From Candidatus Uhrbacteria bacterium RIFOXYA2_FULL_40_9 (GTDB lineage: Bacteria; Patescibacteriota; Patescibacteriia; UBA9934; GWF2-40-263), in contig MGEY01000008.1 of assembly GCA_001791615.1 (NCBI GenBank), positions 743-15,478 on the forward strand: 14,736 bases of DNA. Direction: 5' to 3'. This document shows, piece after piece, positions 5,426 through 12,895 of the stretch. Position numbers and translations under genes: made by a program. The notes beneath the pieces are model-generated. The model was not told the DNA's origin, did no database searches, and saw only the letters and a program-made list of their open reading frames with translations. Each line of letters starts with the position of its first letter. Position 1 is the first letter of the stretch.

Positions 5426-5796
5426 ATGAAGTTTAACACTGTTTAAAAGCTATCGGACTAGGTGCCTTAATTGGTTCGACAGAAGCTTGTATACCAGATG
5501 TTCCCAAGGGACAGGCAATGAGTGTAGAACAATTTGAGAAGTCAGCAGATGAATTGCATAGAGATCTTGATGATTTAAATGCGAGGCTTGAAAGGATGCG
5601 ATCAGAGGCTGCTGAGTTGGTTAGGTCACATCAAATTTCGAATGAAGATGCTGATCGAATTTTAAAAGAAAATCGTATATGGACAGAGATGATGAATGAA
5701 AGATTAGTTCAAGAACAAAAGCATAATCAAGATGTGGAGAATTATTTACATGAGGATCAAGTTGAAGAAAGATCATTACGTAAAAGTAGACTATGA
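5426..5796 (+). pseudogene. Small coiled-coil protein, probably exported; signal peptide separated by 1-nt frameshift
   Basis: Bases 5518-5796 encode 92 residues (MSVEQFEKSADELHRDLDDL and on), mostly charged helix with heptad-like spacing, a likely coiled coil. AAGGGA (5506-5511) lies 6 nt before ATG 5518, so this could be the real start. However, the same frame upstream reads LKAIGLGALIGSTEACIPDV followed by PKGQA without a start codon. ATG 5426 one frame away gives MKFNTV and then stops at TAA 5444-5446. Restoring one T in GTTTAA joins them into a signal peptide plus 92 residues, about 123 in all, with a Cys in lipoprotein-like position (the STEAC box is not canonical). I therefore annotate the whole span as one gene with a probable 1-nt deletion. 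If the frameshift is real, the short cytoplasmic form may still be made. Function unknown. Confidence 0.5.
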
Positions 5797-5833
5797 GCAG
5801 GTTATAGGCTCAGATCGGTGATGTGTTTTTTGA

Positions 5834-5842
5834 TGCTATGAT
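5834..5842 (+). promoter_or_regulatory. Candidate extended -10 upstream of the kinase-like gene
   Basis: TGCTATGAT has the TG-N-hexamer form with hexamer TATGAT, close to consensus. It lies 130 nt before the ATG at 5973. No matching -35 is convincing. The rest of 5797-5972 holds no gene I can support. Confidence 0.35.
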
Positions 5843-5972
5843 GTTTTTGAATGAAAAGGTTGTTACGTAAAGTCATGGAAATTTGTTATACGTCTAAACG
5901 CACAACTCGTTGTATTGAATAAGTCATTATAGGAACAGTAAAGGAATATCTAACTAATCGAAGTTTGTATTT

Positions 5973-6749
5973 ATGCCAGAAACAGGAAGAGGATCACTTC
6001 CATCTCAAAGGGAGAGTGATTTTAAAAGAATGATGCATTCAGGAAAACAGATAGAAGAATTGAGAGGAGATCCTATTGGCGCAGGTGGAAGTTCACGCGC
6101 TTTTGAAGTGAAAGGTCATCCTGATCAAGTTCTTCTTCATCTTGCAACAGGTTTTTTTCAAAAAACTCCTGAAAACATTAAGCAAACACTTGAAGAAGGG
6201 GGAGAAGTGAGAAGGAGAATGTTGATGCTTCCTGAAAATGTTCAAGTTGCCAGAATTATCGAAGTTTTTGTTGAGGATGGGGAATACTATGAACTTCAGG
6301 AGCGTGCAGCAGGGAAACCTCTTCATGAGAGAAAAGAAAAAACAGAAGAATGGTTGCACCGTTTACAATTATTAGCTCAGGCGCCATTAGAGCAGTATCA
6401 AAAATTAATCGAAGACGGCAGGGCAATTTCAGAAGTTGGACTTCAAATGGATCCTAGTAAGCCTGACAACATATTTTATGATCCTGAAAAAGGTTTTACT
6501 TATATTGATCTTGTCGTTCCAACAAAAGAAGCGAAAACATATTCGCCTGTTGTACAACTTATCTATGGATATTCAAGAGCGGCATCTTTCACTGATGAGG
6601 CAAATGAAGCAATTCGTACGATCATCAAGAAACTGAGAGAAGCAGGAGATGTTCCTGAGTCCGTGGGATCTTCATTTTCAGCAATTCAAACATGGATGAA
6701 ACAAAAGAAAGGGACACCAGAAGAGAAAGAAGATGAAGATAATTTATAG
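5973..6749 (+). CDS. Protein-kinase-fold-like protein, atypical
   Basis: 258 residues. A glycine-rich loop IGAGGSSRAFEV (35-46), a hinge-like YELQERAAGKPL (106-117), a catalytic-loop-like DPSKPDNIF (160-168) and YIDL (177-180) occur in the order expected of the protein kinase / aminoglycoside phosphotransferase fold. Asn166 and Asp179 fit the metal-binding positions. Two features are odd. The strand after the Gly loop (QVLLHLATG) lacks the usual ATP-anchoring Lys, and Asp160 is one residue further from Asn166 than in standard HRDLKPxN loops. It may be an unusual or inactive kinase. The C-terminal 20 residues are charged and probably disordered. No Shine-Dalgarno is seen. The gene ends before the shared terminator at 6823-6849. 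The substrate cannot be inferred. Confidence 0.6.
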   Translation: MPETGRGSLPSQRESDFKRMMHSGKQIEELRGDPIGAGGSSRAFEVKGHPDQVLLHLATGFFQKTPENIKQTLEEGGEVRRRMLMLPENVQVARIIEVFVEDGEYYELQERAAGKPLHERKEKTEEWLHRLQLLAQAPLEQYQKLIEDGRAISEVGLQMDPSKPDNIFYDPEKGFTYIDLVVPTKEAKTYSPVVQLIYGYSRAASFTDEANEAIRTIIKKLREAGDVPESVGSSFSAIQTWMKQKKGTPEEKEDEDNL

Positions 6750-6822
6750 AATGTATTTGTTTGAAAGGCATGTTATCAGATATTTTTGTCCAGTATATTT
6801 ATTGAAAGAGATGGGTAAAACA

Positions 6823-6849
6823 AAAACGAACGGGCATCCCGTTCGTTTT
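6823..6849. terminator. Bidirectional intrinsic terminator, 12-bp stem
   Basis: AAAACGAACGGG (6823-6834), loop CAT, CCCGTTCGTTTT (6838-6849). The stem is perfect. It serves both the kinase-like gene (+, stop 6749) and the zinc-ribbon gene (-, stop at 6854). Confidence 0.92.
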
Positions 6850-6853
6850 AAAA

Positions 6854-7444
6854 TTACTCTTCTTCTTCACCTTCTTCTTCATCCTTTTCCTCTTCTTCAA
6901 CTTCATCATCCTCATCTTCTTCAACTTCTTCTTCTGTTCCTTCTTCGTATTCAGCGCTTTCTTCATCTAATTCATCTTCATTCACATCTGTAAGGTCGAT
7001 AAGGAGATCTAACATCTGTTGCATTTTTGCATTCAAGGTTTTGAGTTGTTTCACGACTTCCTCATTTCCAGCTCCTGCACGAGGGGTGCTTTTATAAGAA
7101 GGTTTGTCAAAGGAGTTTGATCTTTCAGGACGTTTTGATCCAAAACGTGAAGAAGAACCTCCATCATCTTTGCGGAAACAATCTCGACAAAGTACGGGTT
7201 TATTTCCTGTTGGTCTAAAAGGGACTTCACAAGATTCTCCACACTGATCACAGACCGCGCGATACAAGGTTGGTTGTTCACGGTACCCATCATTCTGGCG
7301 TGAACCTCCTCCAAAATTACGTCCACCTCCACTACCTCCGTATCCGCCACTGCCGCCGAAATTACGTCCTCCGCCACCACCAAAACCTCCGCCTCCGGAG
7401 TTTCTTCGATTTCCCATACTCTTTTTTTGATATCGATCTTTCAT
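6854..7444 (-). CDS. Gly-rich CxxC zinc-ribbon protein with acidic tail (CPR-type)
   Basis: 196 residues from MKDRYQKKSMGNRRN; the frame stays open to 7504, and Met at 7417 is an alternative. The order is a basic start, a Gly/Arg/Phe-rich low-complexity part (about 15-50), a zinc ribbon with CDQC (65-68), Cys72 and CRDC (86-89) around VPFRPTGNKPV, a polar linker, a helix NEEVVKQLKTLNAKMQQMLD (127-146), and about 40 almost purely Glu/Asp residues. The ribbon core RAVCDQCGESCEVPFRPTG is a pattern I know from many Patescibacteria and some archaea, where the function is not established. RG/FG-rich and acidic tails suggest nucleic-acid or ribosome-associated roles, but this is inference. I chose 7444 because related proteins as I recall them start MKD. 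No Shine-Dalgarno is visible. The gene ends at a bidirectional terminator. Confidence 0.8.
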   Translation of the reverse strand: MKDRYQKKSMGNRRNSGGGGFGGGGGRNFGGSGGYGGSGGGRNFGGGSRQNDGYREQPTLYRAVCDQCGESCEVPFRPTGNKPVLCRDCFRKDDGGSSSRFGSKRPERSNSFDKPSYKSTPRAGAGNEEVVKQLKTLNAKMQQMLDLLIDLTDVNEDELDEESAEYEEGTEEEVEEDEDDEVEEEEKDEEEGEEEE

Positions 7445-7706
7445 AGATAGATTAATAAATAAACGTGGCGATATCGAGCATGCATTCGAAGAAATTGATT
7501 CCATTCAAATGATGAAATAAATTCAGACGAACAAGATGTAGATGTTGCCGTGTTCTTATAAGAAGACTGTTATACCACAAAGCCGAGAAAATAGCTAGCC
7601 CTAGACCACAATTTGATTTGAAAGCTGTGATAAATAAGCAAAAACATGCGTAATATGAATAATAGTAAGATATTTATCAAAAATTAATGAAGAGACAAAT
7701 AAGGCG
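7445..7706. other. Intergenic region between zinc-ribbon and secreted-protein genes
   Basis: About 260 nt with no supportable gene. It holds the palindrome TTCTTATAAGAA (7553-7564), also found at 2162-2173, flanked by TTGCCG (7545-7550) and TATACC (7571-7576). That arrangement, a palindrome in a 20-nt spacer, recalls MerR-type promoters but is only suggestive. Confidence 0.4.
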
Positions 7707-7760
7707 TTGACAGGAAGAATATAATTGTGTTGAGATAAAGATAGTTCTTTACAAAGGAGA
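7707..7760 (+). promoter_or_regulatory. Promoter elements and strong ribosome binding site of the 7767 gene
   Basis: A perfect TTGACA (7707-7712) and a perfect TATAAT (7720-7725) are both present, but only 7 nt apart, so they cannot form one promoter. GATAAA at 7734-7739 could pair with TTGACA only with an overlong spacer. AAAGGAGA (7753-7760) is the best Shine-Dalgarno in the window, 6 nt before ATG 7767. Confidence 0.55.
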
Positions 7761-7766
7761 CCTCTC

Positions 7767-7963
7767 ATGAAACAACTTCTTTCTTTATTTATTGGTATTG
7801 CCTGTTTGAGTCTCATTGGTTTGTACCCAAAATGTGTTCAAGGTGACAGTGTCGAGCTTGGGCCTACAATTGGGATTGGTTTTTCTTTTGGGCCAATCAA
7901 TATCAATTTTCTTGAACTGAGTATTCCTCTTTCTTGGTTTTTGGTCTCCCAAGTTCTCAATAA
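7767..7963 (+). CDS. Small secreted protein; probable 1-nt deletion near the end
   Basis: The start is well supported by the Shine-Dalgarno. MKQLLSLFIGIACLSLIGLY is a signal peptide, with cleavage likely near CVQG-DSV. The mature part reads SVELGPTIGIGFSFGPININ and continues FLELSIPLSWF. As written the frame goes on to TGA at 8034-8036 (89 residues), through the terminator hairpin at 7966-7989, which is unusual. If one T is added to the T5 run at 7938-7942, the end becomes SWFFGLPSSQ and stops at TAA 7961-7963, just before the hairpin, giving about 65 residues. I prefer this reading and give the end accordingly; the literal ORF is 7767-8036. No family is recognised. It is monocistronic, with its own promoter and terminator. 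Confidence 0.55.
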
Positions 7964-7965
7964 AC

Positions 7966-7999
7966 AAACTGCGCACCTGCGCGGTTTTTCTTTTTCAAT
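7966..7999 (+). terminator. Intrinsic terminator after the small secreted protein
   Basis: AAACTGCGC (7966-7974) pairs with GCGCGGTTT (7979-7987), one G-T wobble, loop ACCT, then a T-rich tract (7985-7995). Confidence 0.8.
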
Positions 8000-8007
8000 T
8001 ATAAACG

Positions 8008-8016
8008 TGATAAACT
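8008..8016 (+). promoter_or_regulatory. Candidate extended -10 for the 8086 operon
   Basis: TGATAAACT has the same TG-A-TAnnnT form as the cupin and arsM promoters. It lies 69 nt before ATG 8086. A second possible -10 (TAATTT, 8071-8076) lies 9 nt before the ATG. Neither has a good -35. Confidence 0.4.
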
Positions 8017-8085
8017 ATTTTTGTATAAGCAGATGACAAACAAAAGACTCATTAAACAAAAAACTCTCAATAATTTTAAAAAACT

Positions 8086-9258
8086 ATGTCATTACACCCA
8101 GAACATGAAGGGATTATTTGCGGTATTCACTTGCAACCTCTTCATCTTTGTCCAAAAGATTGTCCAACTAGAGATCCTCTAGAACAAGAAGAAGTTTCTC
8201 GTGCACACAGGTTTGAGAAGGAAATTCAAAATGAAGAAGAGATCAAAGAGATCTTAGCTAAATATCCCGAAGATCACATCATTGGAGTTTTGGATTCCTA
8301 TTTTTTTGGAAAACCAAAACTTTTGACTATTGGAGAACTTCGTACACAATTTTCTGTGTATGAGGAAGATGAGGAGAGCTCACCGTTCCTTTTGCCATTT
8401 ATTATTATTGATGAGCATCCAACAGAAAGCTTTGTTGAGGAATACCTGGCTTTTGATGAACAGAGGAAGGAGGAACATCGTCAAAACGAAAATAAAAAAA
8501 CAATCCAAGATAATCGAAAAATTTTAGAAGCATATCCAGATGAAAAAGAATTATTGGTTTCTTTTGATCATCTTTCTGGACGTTTGGAAAGAATGACAGC
8601 AAAAGAAGCGCGACGGCGACTTGATGTGATGGAGCAATATTCAACGATTAGTTATGCGGAAATTGATTATGAGAAAGAATATTATCCCGTGATTGAGGTT
8701 TATGTGATTGCAGAAGATCCTGATGAATATTTGGAAGAACAAGCAAAAGAATTACAGACAAAACAAGTAAGTGAATTAAAGAAAATGGATGGCCACGAAG
8801 GATCAGAGATTGCTTGGTATCTCATTTATGGAGACAAATTGCGCAATGCTAACCCTTATAAAACAACAGTTGATGAATTGAGAGCGAAAATATTTGGCTA
8901 CAGTGTTGAGAAATGGATAAAAGCGAGACTTGATGGTTGGAGTAATTTCCCAGAGGTTGTTTCTGTAGGAGATCCTGATTTTGATGGGGAATACTATTTA
9001 CAAGCTGTTGGACTCAAAAGATTGGGTGCAACTGGAAGTGTCGAAACAATTTCACAAGATTTACAAGCGTATGTTGAGTTTCAAACAAAGTTATTAGAGG
9101 AACTTCAGGGACTTACGGATGATGAAATAGTCACACTACTTACAGAGAAGACAAACGAACCTATTACCCTATCTGTTTCAAAAGCTCGCGAATATATTCA
9201 GCAGTATCCTTTGCCAGATTTTCAGACAAGAGGAAAATTATCTTTGATTCATAAGTAA
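8086..9258 (+). CDS. Uncharacterised protein with Cys/His-rich start and diverged internal repeats
   Basis: 390 residues, cytoplasmic, very acidic. The first 26 residues hold His4, His7, Cys12, His15, His20, Cys22 and Cys26, possibly a small metal site. The rest appears to be built of diverged units of about 90-100 residues starting near 51, 142, 237 and 345. Units 1 and 2 show ILAKYPEDHIIGV versus ILEAYPDEKELLV, then TIGELR versus TAKEAR, then PFIIIDEHPTESFVEEY versus VIEVYVIAEDPDEYLEEQ. Unit 3 repeats TVDELRAKIF. I do not recognise the family. There is no Shine-Dalgarno. It is the first gene of a run with gaps of 8, 18 and 3 nt to the next three genes, so it likely shares an operon with a coiled-coil protein, a phosphatase and a dikinase-like enzyme. 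Confidence 0.7.
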   Translation: MSLHPEHEGIICGIHLQPLHLCPKDCPTRDPLEQEEVSRAHRFEKEIQNEEEIKEILAKYPEDHIIGVLDSYFFGKPKLLTIGELRTQFSVYEEDEESSPFLLPFIIIDEHPTESFVEEYLAFDEQRKEEHRQNENKKTIQDNRKILEAYPDEKELLVSFDHLSGRLERMTAKEARRRLDVMEQYSTISYAEIDYEKEYYPVIEVYVIAEDPDEYLEEQAKELQTKQVSELKKMDGHEGSEIAWYLIYGDKLRNANPYKTTVDELRAKIFGYSVEKWIKARLDGWSNFPEVVSVGDPDFDGEYYLQAVGLKRLGATGSVETISQDLQAYVEFQTKLLEELQGLTDDEIVTLLTEKTNEPITLSVSKAREYIQQYPLPDFQTRGKLSLIHK

Positions 9259-9266
9259 GTTTTCTT

Positions 9267-9923
9267 ATGACAAGAGGTGAATCAATTCAACCTGAACATG
9301 AAGAAGAAAGAAAATATTTTCTTGAAGAAATACAAGCCGAAAGAGAAGTGATGGAACAAAGAGAAAAAGATCTTCTTGCGGTTTGGCATCGTTTGAAAGA
9401 GTCTTTAGAGGAATTTAAAGAAATGATGGACGCAGACCCAGATATAAAAGCGACACAAGACGGAAAGGAACGGCAGGAGATCTATGAAATAAAATATCAA
9501 ATTCGTGCCTCCGAACACTATAAAAAAATTCGACAGGCTCGAGAAGAATTTCGACAAGCCCTAGAAAAGCACAATGTTCAAATGGAACATATGATGCAAG
9601 GAATTGTGTTGCCAACAGGTGAGTATAAGGGGAAGGTTATTTTTGAACATCGAAGTGGAAAAAAAGAAATACAGGAGTTGCTTGGTTTTCAAACGTTTCA
9701 AAACACTTCTATGACCGATGTTGTTGATCGTGTTTTAGGAGATATCTCTATGCAAGGATTACACAATTTTGGATGTCGATTTAATGATGAAGGATTGAGT
9801 CTTGTTTCTTTTTCTCTTTATGAAAAAGAAGGAGAGAAAAAGAAAATTTGGACAACTTCTTGTTGGATTGATCGGGGAGGGCATTTAGTGAGAGGTCGTC
9901 AAAATGAAGGCTTCTGGTTCTAA
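9267..9923 (+). CDS. Uncharacterised protein: N-terminal coiled coil, C-terminal globular domain
   Basis: 218 residues. Residues 10 to about 110 are long charged helices (EEERKYFLEEIQAEREVMEQ and on), most likely a coiled coil. Residues 110-218 form a beta-rich domain with two cysteines (CRF and SCW) and a tail of Gly, Arg and aromatic residues. No signal peptide or membrane segment is present. It follows the 390-residue protein by 8 nt and precedes the phosphatase by 18 nt, which suggests a joint role in one transcript. The start ATG has no Shine-Dalgarno, as for its neighbours. No family is recognised. Confidence 0.65.
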   Translation: MTRGESIQPEHEEERKYFLEEIQAEREVMEQREKDLLAVWHRLKESLEEFKEMMDADPDIKATQDGKERQEIYEIKYQIRASEHYKKIRQAREEFRQALEKHNVQMEHMMQGIVLPTGEYKGKVIFEHRSGKKEIQELLGFQTFQNTSMTDVVDRVLGDISMQGLHNFGCRFNDEGLSLVSFSLYEKEGEKKKIWTTSCWIDRGGHLVRGRQNEGFWF

Positions 9924-9941
9924 TCTATTATTTTTATCTCT

Positions 9942-10853
9942 ATGTCAGAAATATTTGTCCCAGAATCGGAGCACATTTTTAAGGCTCAGGATAGACACCC
10001 AGATCCTGATACAGAACAGACTCCTGACACACAGAAAGAAGTAAAAAAAGTTGTTCATCCAGATTTAAAAGCAACCTTTTTTCGTCATGGTAGGCCAACT
10101 TATTCACGCGAGGAGTTAATTTCTGGTCAAATGGAAGGGGAGTTGTCAGAAGAATCACAAAAACAAGTGGAAGCATCAGCGAAATTACTGGCAGATCAAA
10201 TTGATAAAAAAAGAGAATTAGTCGTGATGTGGAGCAGTCCAAAAAATCGAGCCGTGCAAACAAGCCAGATTGTGCGACGGGTCTTTGAAGAAAAAGGTGT
10301 TCCTTTTTTGCGAAAAAAGACAGGTGAAGTTCGACCGACAAAAAAACTTGAGATGATTCGAGATTTTGAAACAGCCGGGGATGAAAAAGGATCACCTTTT
10401 TGGGATAAATTAATAGAGATTCAAGGAGAAGATGTTCTTTTGCCATCCGGAAAAAAGATGGGGATTGCCAATTGGCAGGAATCACTTCATGTATTGAGTC
10501 AGACAGAAGGGTTTGAAGATTTGCAAGCAGAACATCCTGATCACATCAGAAAGCGTGCTATGTCTATTTTGGCGCATCTTGAGTTCATTGCTCGTAAAAT
10601 GGAACCTCCTGAAGGAAAGACCTTGCGTTTTATCGTGTTTGGCCATGAGGAAATCGTGACTCCACTTTTACAAGAAGCATTAGGACAGGGAGTAGAAAGT
10701 GGAACGGGCCCTACTTATGCAGAACCATTAACGATTGGAATTCATCCTGCCAAAGAAGGTGAGCAAGCCTTGGTTGATCTTCAATTTCGTGAGCAGAGAG
10801 TATCCTTAGGCTTTGATCCACAATCACGAAACATTCACAAAACATCATCCTAA
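9942..10853 (+). CDS. Histidine phosphatase / phosphoglycerate-mutase-like family protein
   Basis: 303 residues. The catalytic FFRHGRP (His49) is preceded by a 40-residue polar, likely disordered leader. WSSPKNRAVQTSQIV (97-111) supplies the second Arg (Arg103), and IVFGHEE (231-237) the second catalytic His (His235). Together these define the histidine phosphatase superfamily, which works through a phospho-His intermediate. It is longer than typical 200-residue members because of the leader and an insert near 140-190. Its substrate is unknown; both small phosphorylated metabolites and phosphoproteins are possible. It is tightly linked to the PEP-utilising enzyme downstream (3 nt), so a paired phosphorylation and dephosphorylation role is an attractive but unproven idea. 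Confidence 0.85.
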   Translation: MSEIFVPESEHIFKAQDRHPDPDTEQTPDTQKEVKKVVHPDLKATFFRHGRPTYSREELISGQMEGELSEESQKQVEASAKLLADQIDKKRELVVMWSSPKNRAVQTSQIVRRVFEEKGVPFLRKKTGEVRPTKKLEMIRDFETAGDEKGSPFWDKLIEIQGEDVLLPSGKKMGIANWQESLHVLSQTEGFEDLQAEHPDHIRKRAMSILAHLEFIARKMEPPEGKTLRFIVFGHEEIVTPLLQEALGQGVESGTGPTYAEPLTIGIHPAKEGEQALVDLQFREQRVSLGFDPQSRNIHKTSS

Positions 10854-10856
10854 TAT

Positions 10857-12885
10857 ATGAAAGAGTTGATAAAACCGTTTTCTGCGCTCTCAAAAAAGAG
10901 TGTAAAAGAAGCCGGGGGAAAAGGGGCCTCATTGGGAGAAATGACAAAAGCAGGAATTCCTGTACCTCCAGGGTTTGTCTTACTTGCAAATGCTTTTGAA
11001 ACATTTTTGGAAGAAACAGATCTTACTGTTGAAATAGAAACAATTTTAAAAACCGTTGATCATCGAATGGTGCATACGATTGAGGATGCTTCAGAAAAAA
11101 TTTCTGCACTCATTTTGAACGCGCAAATATCTCAAAATTTTCAAGAAACCATCCTGCTGGCCTTTGATAAATTAAATGTACCTTTTGTGGCAGTGCGTTC
11201 GAGCGACTTCTGAAGATAGTGCAGATGCCGCATGGGCTGGACAGTTAGAAACTTATCTCAATACAAAACGTTCTGATCTGCTAAAAAATATTTTGCAGTG
11301 TTGGGCTTCTTTGTTTACACCGCGCGCCATTTTTTATCGCTTTGAACAAGGATTGCAAGAAAAAGAGATATCTGTAGCAGTGGTAGTTCAAGCCATGATC
11401 AAAAGTGATGCTTCAGGGGTGGCTTTTTCTGTTCATCCTATTACCCAAGATCCGAATCAATTGATTATTGAGGGAAGTTATGGGCTCGGAGAGGCAATTG
11501 TGTCTGGTCAAGTAACACCGGATAGCTATGTCGTGAGAAAAGAATCCAGAAGGATTTTGGATAAAAATGTGTATGTGCAACCCAAAGGGTTGTTTCGTTC
11601 AGTAAGTGGGGAGACTGTGTGGAAAGCGATTCCTCAAAAAATGGCGATCAGACAAGTGCTCACTGATCGTCAAATTCTTGCTCTATCAAAAATCATTCTT
11701 TCTATTGAAGATCTCTATGGATTTCCGTGTGATATTGAATGGGCACTTCAGGGTAAGAAATTTTACATTATTCAGTCACGACCTATTACCACTCTCCAAT
11801 CAAAAGGAAAGAGAGAAGAGCAAAAGGAAGCTGTTTATACAAAAGATAGGTATGTCTTTTTTTGGCATATTGATGGGATTCCTTATCTTTCAAATGATCA
11901 ATGGTGTCGTGGGTATGCAGATTTAGATTTGATCTTATTGCAAAAAGGAAGGGAAACTTTTTGTTATATTTCTAGAGAGCAGGTTGAGAAGTGTCATCAG
12001 GAGGGTTTGACAATGATTTTAAATGAAAAAACGACAAAACGTTATTTGAAAAAATTTCGTTCTCATCTAAGAAAGATGGAGCGTTTTTCGAAAAAAACAA
12101 CAGGGAAGAATTGCTCTGTTGCGTTGTGGAAAAAAGCAGATGCCCTTGTAACCACTCTTTGGTCATATTATAAACGAACAGAGTGGGTGTATACAGATTT
12201 GTATTATCAGAAAACGGTTTCAAAATCACTCCGTTCACAACTGGAAGAGATGAAACAAGAAGGACGAGCCTTTTCTATGAATTTTTATTTGGATCAAGAA
12301 GGTGGATATGTAAAACTTTTTAAGGCGATTGCAAAGAAAATAGGTGTCAGTGAAGAAAAACTTGGATTGGCAAGTTCAGAGGAAATCATTCATACCCTGA
12401 AAGGTCATTTTTTTCCAAAAGAGATTTTATCTCGTAAGAAATACTATGGCATCGCATATCATCAAGGAAGACGAAGAGAGATTGGGGGAGAGGAAGCAAA
12501 GGCAATTTTAGAAGCACTAACAAAAGAAGTGACAGGAAAGGAAAAAGAAATTAGAGGGACAACCGCGTATGGGGGTTATGTAAAAGGAAAAGCAAGTGTG
12601 ATTCCCCTGACGTATGATGATTTGAAACAAATGCAGAAATTTATGTCAAAGATGCCAGAAGGAAGTATCCTTGTTGCTTCGACGACTTCCCCAGAATTTA
12701 CTCCGGTTTTTAAAAAAGCTTCTGCTATTGTCACAAATGAAGGAGGAATGGGATCTCATGCAGCCATTGTCAGTCGAGAATTGAAGATTCCTTGCGTGGT
12801 CGGAACGGGTAATGCAACAGAGATTATTAAAGATGGAATGGAGATTGAGGTAGATGCAGATCATGGAATTATCCGTCTTCTCTAG
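10857..12885 (+). pseudogene. PEP-utilising dikinase-like enzyme (PPDK/Rph architecture), 2-nt frameshift
   Basis: Two open frames make one protein. The first (10857-11213) begins MKELIKPFSA with GGKGASLGEM and ends ...VAVRSS then DF-stop. The second continues in another frame as ATSEDSADAAWAGQLETYLN. The family motif is RSSAT(A/S)ED, so GCGCG has lost two bases at about 11203-11205. The repaired protein has 676 residues. The ATP-grasp-like PPDK N-terminal domain covers about 1-312, including SGVAFSVHPIT, DIEWA and QSRPI. A helical middle part of about 250 residues follows. The C-terminal swivelling domain carries the phospho-His in NEGGMGSHAAIVSREL (His635; codon 12757-12759). The PEP/pyruvate-binding barrel of true PEP synthase is missing. 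The order ATP domain - middle - His domain matches rifampicin phosphotransferase, though the middle domain is shorter. If the frameshift is real the enzyme is dead. Confidence 0.75.
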
Positions 12886-12895
12886 CAAACAAAAC

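Noticed and set aside
5443..5448. T-TTA-AAA slippery heptamer as a programmed -1 site
   Set aside because: The heptamer is in the phase of the downstream frame, not of ATG 5426, so slippage would go the wrong way.
5461..5500. tRNA-like GGTTCGAC (T-loop resemblance)
   Set aside because: No flanking 5-bp T-stem, no anticodon arm and no acceptor stem can be formed; the bases read as a signal-peptide-like frame.
6733..6993. Leu/His-rich ORF on + over the acidic tail
   Set aside because: It is the antisense shadow of the Glu/Asp-rich tail of the zinc-ribbon gene and crosses the terminator.
7320..7400. Tandem DNA repeat in the zinc-ribbon gene
   Set aside because: The repeated CCTCCACC-like bases are the codons of the Gly-rich region; units are irregular, so it is low-complexity coding sequence rather than an array.
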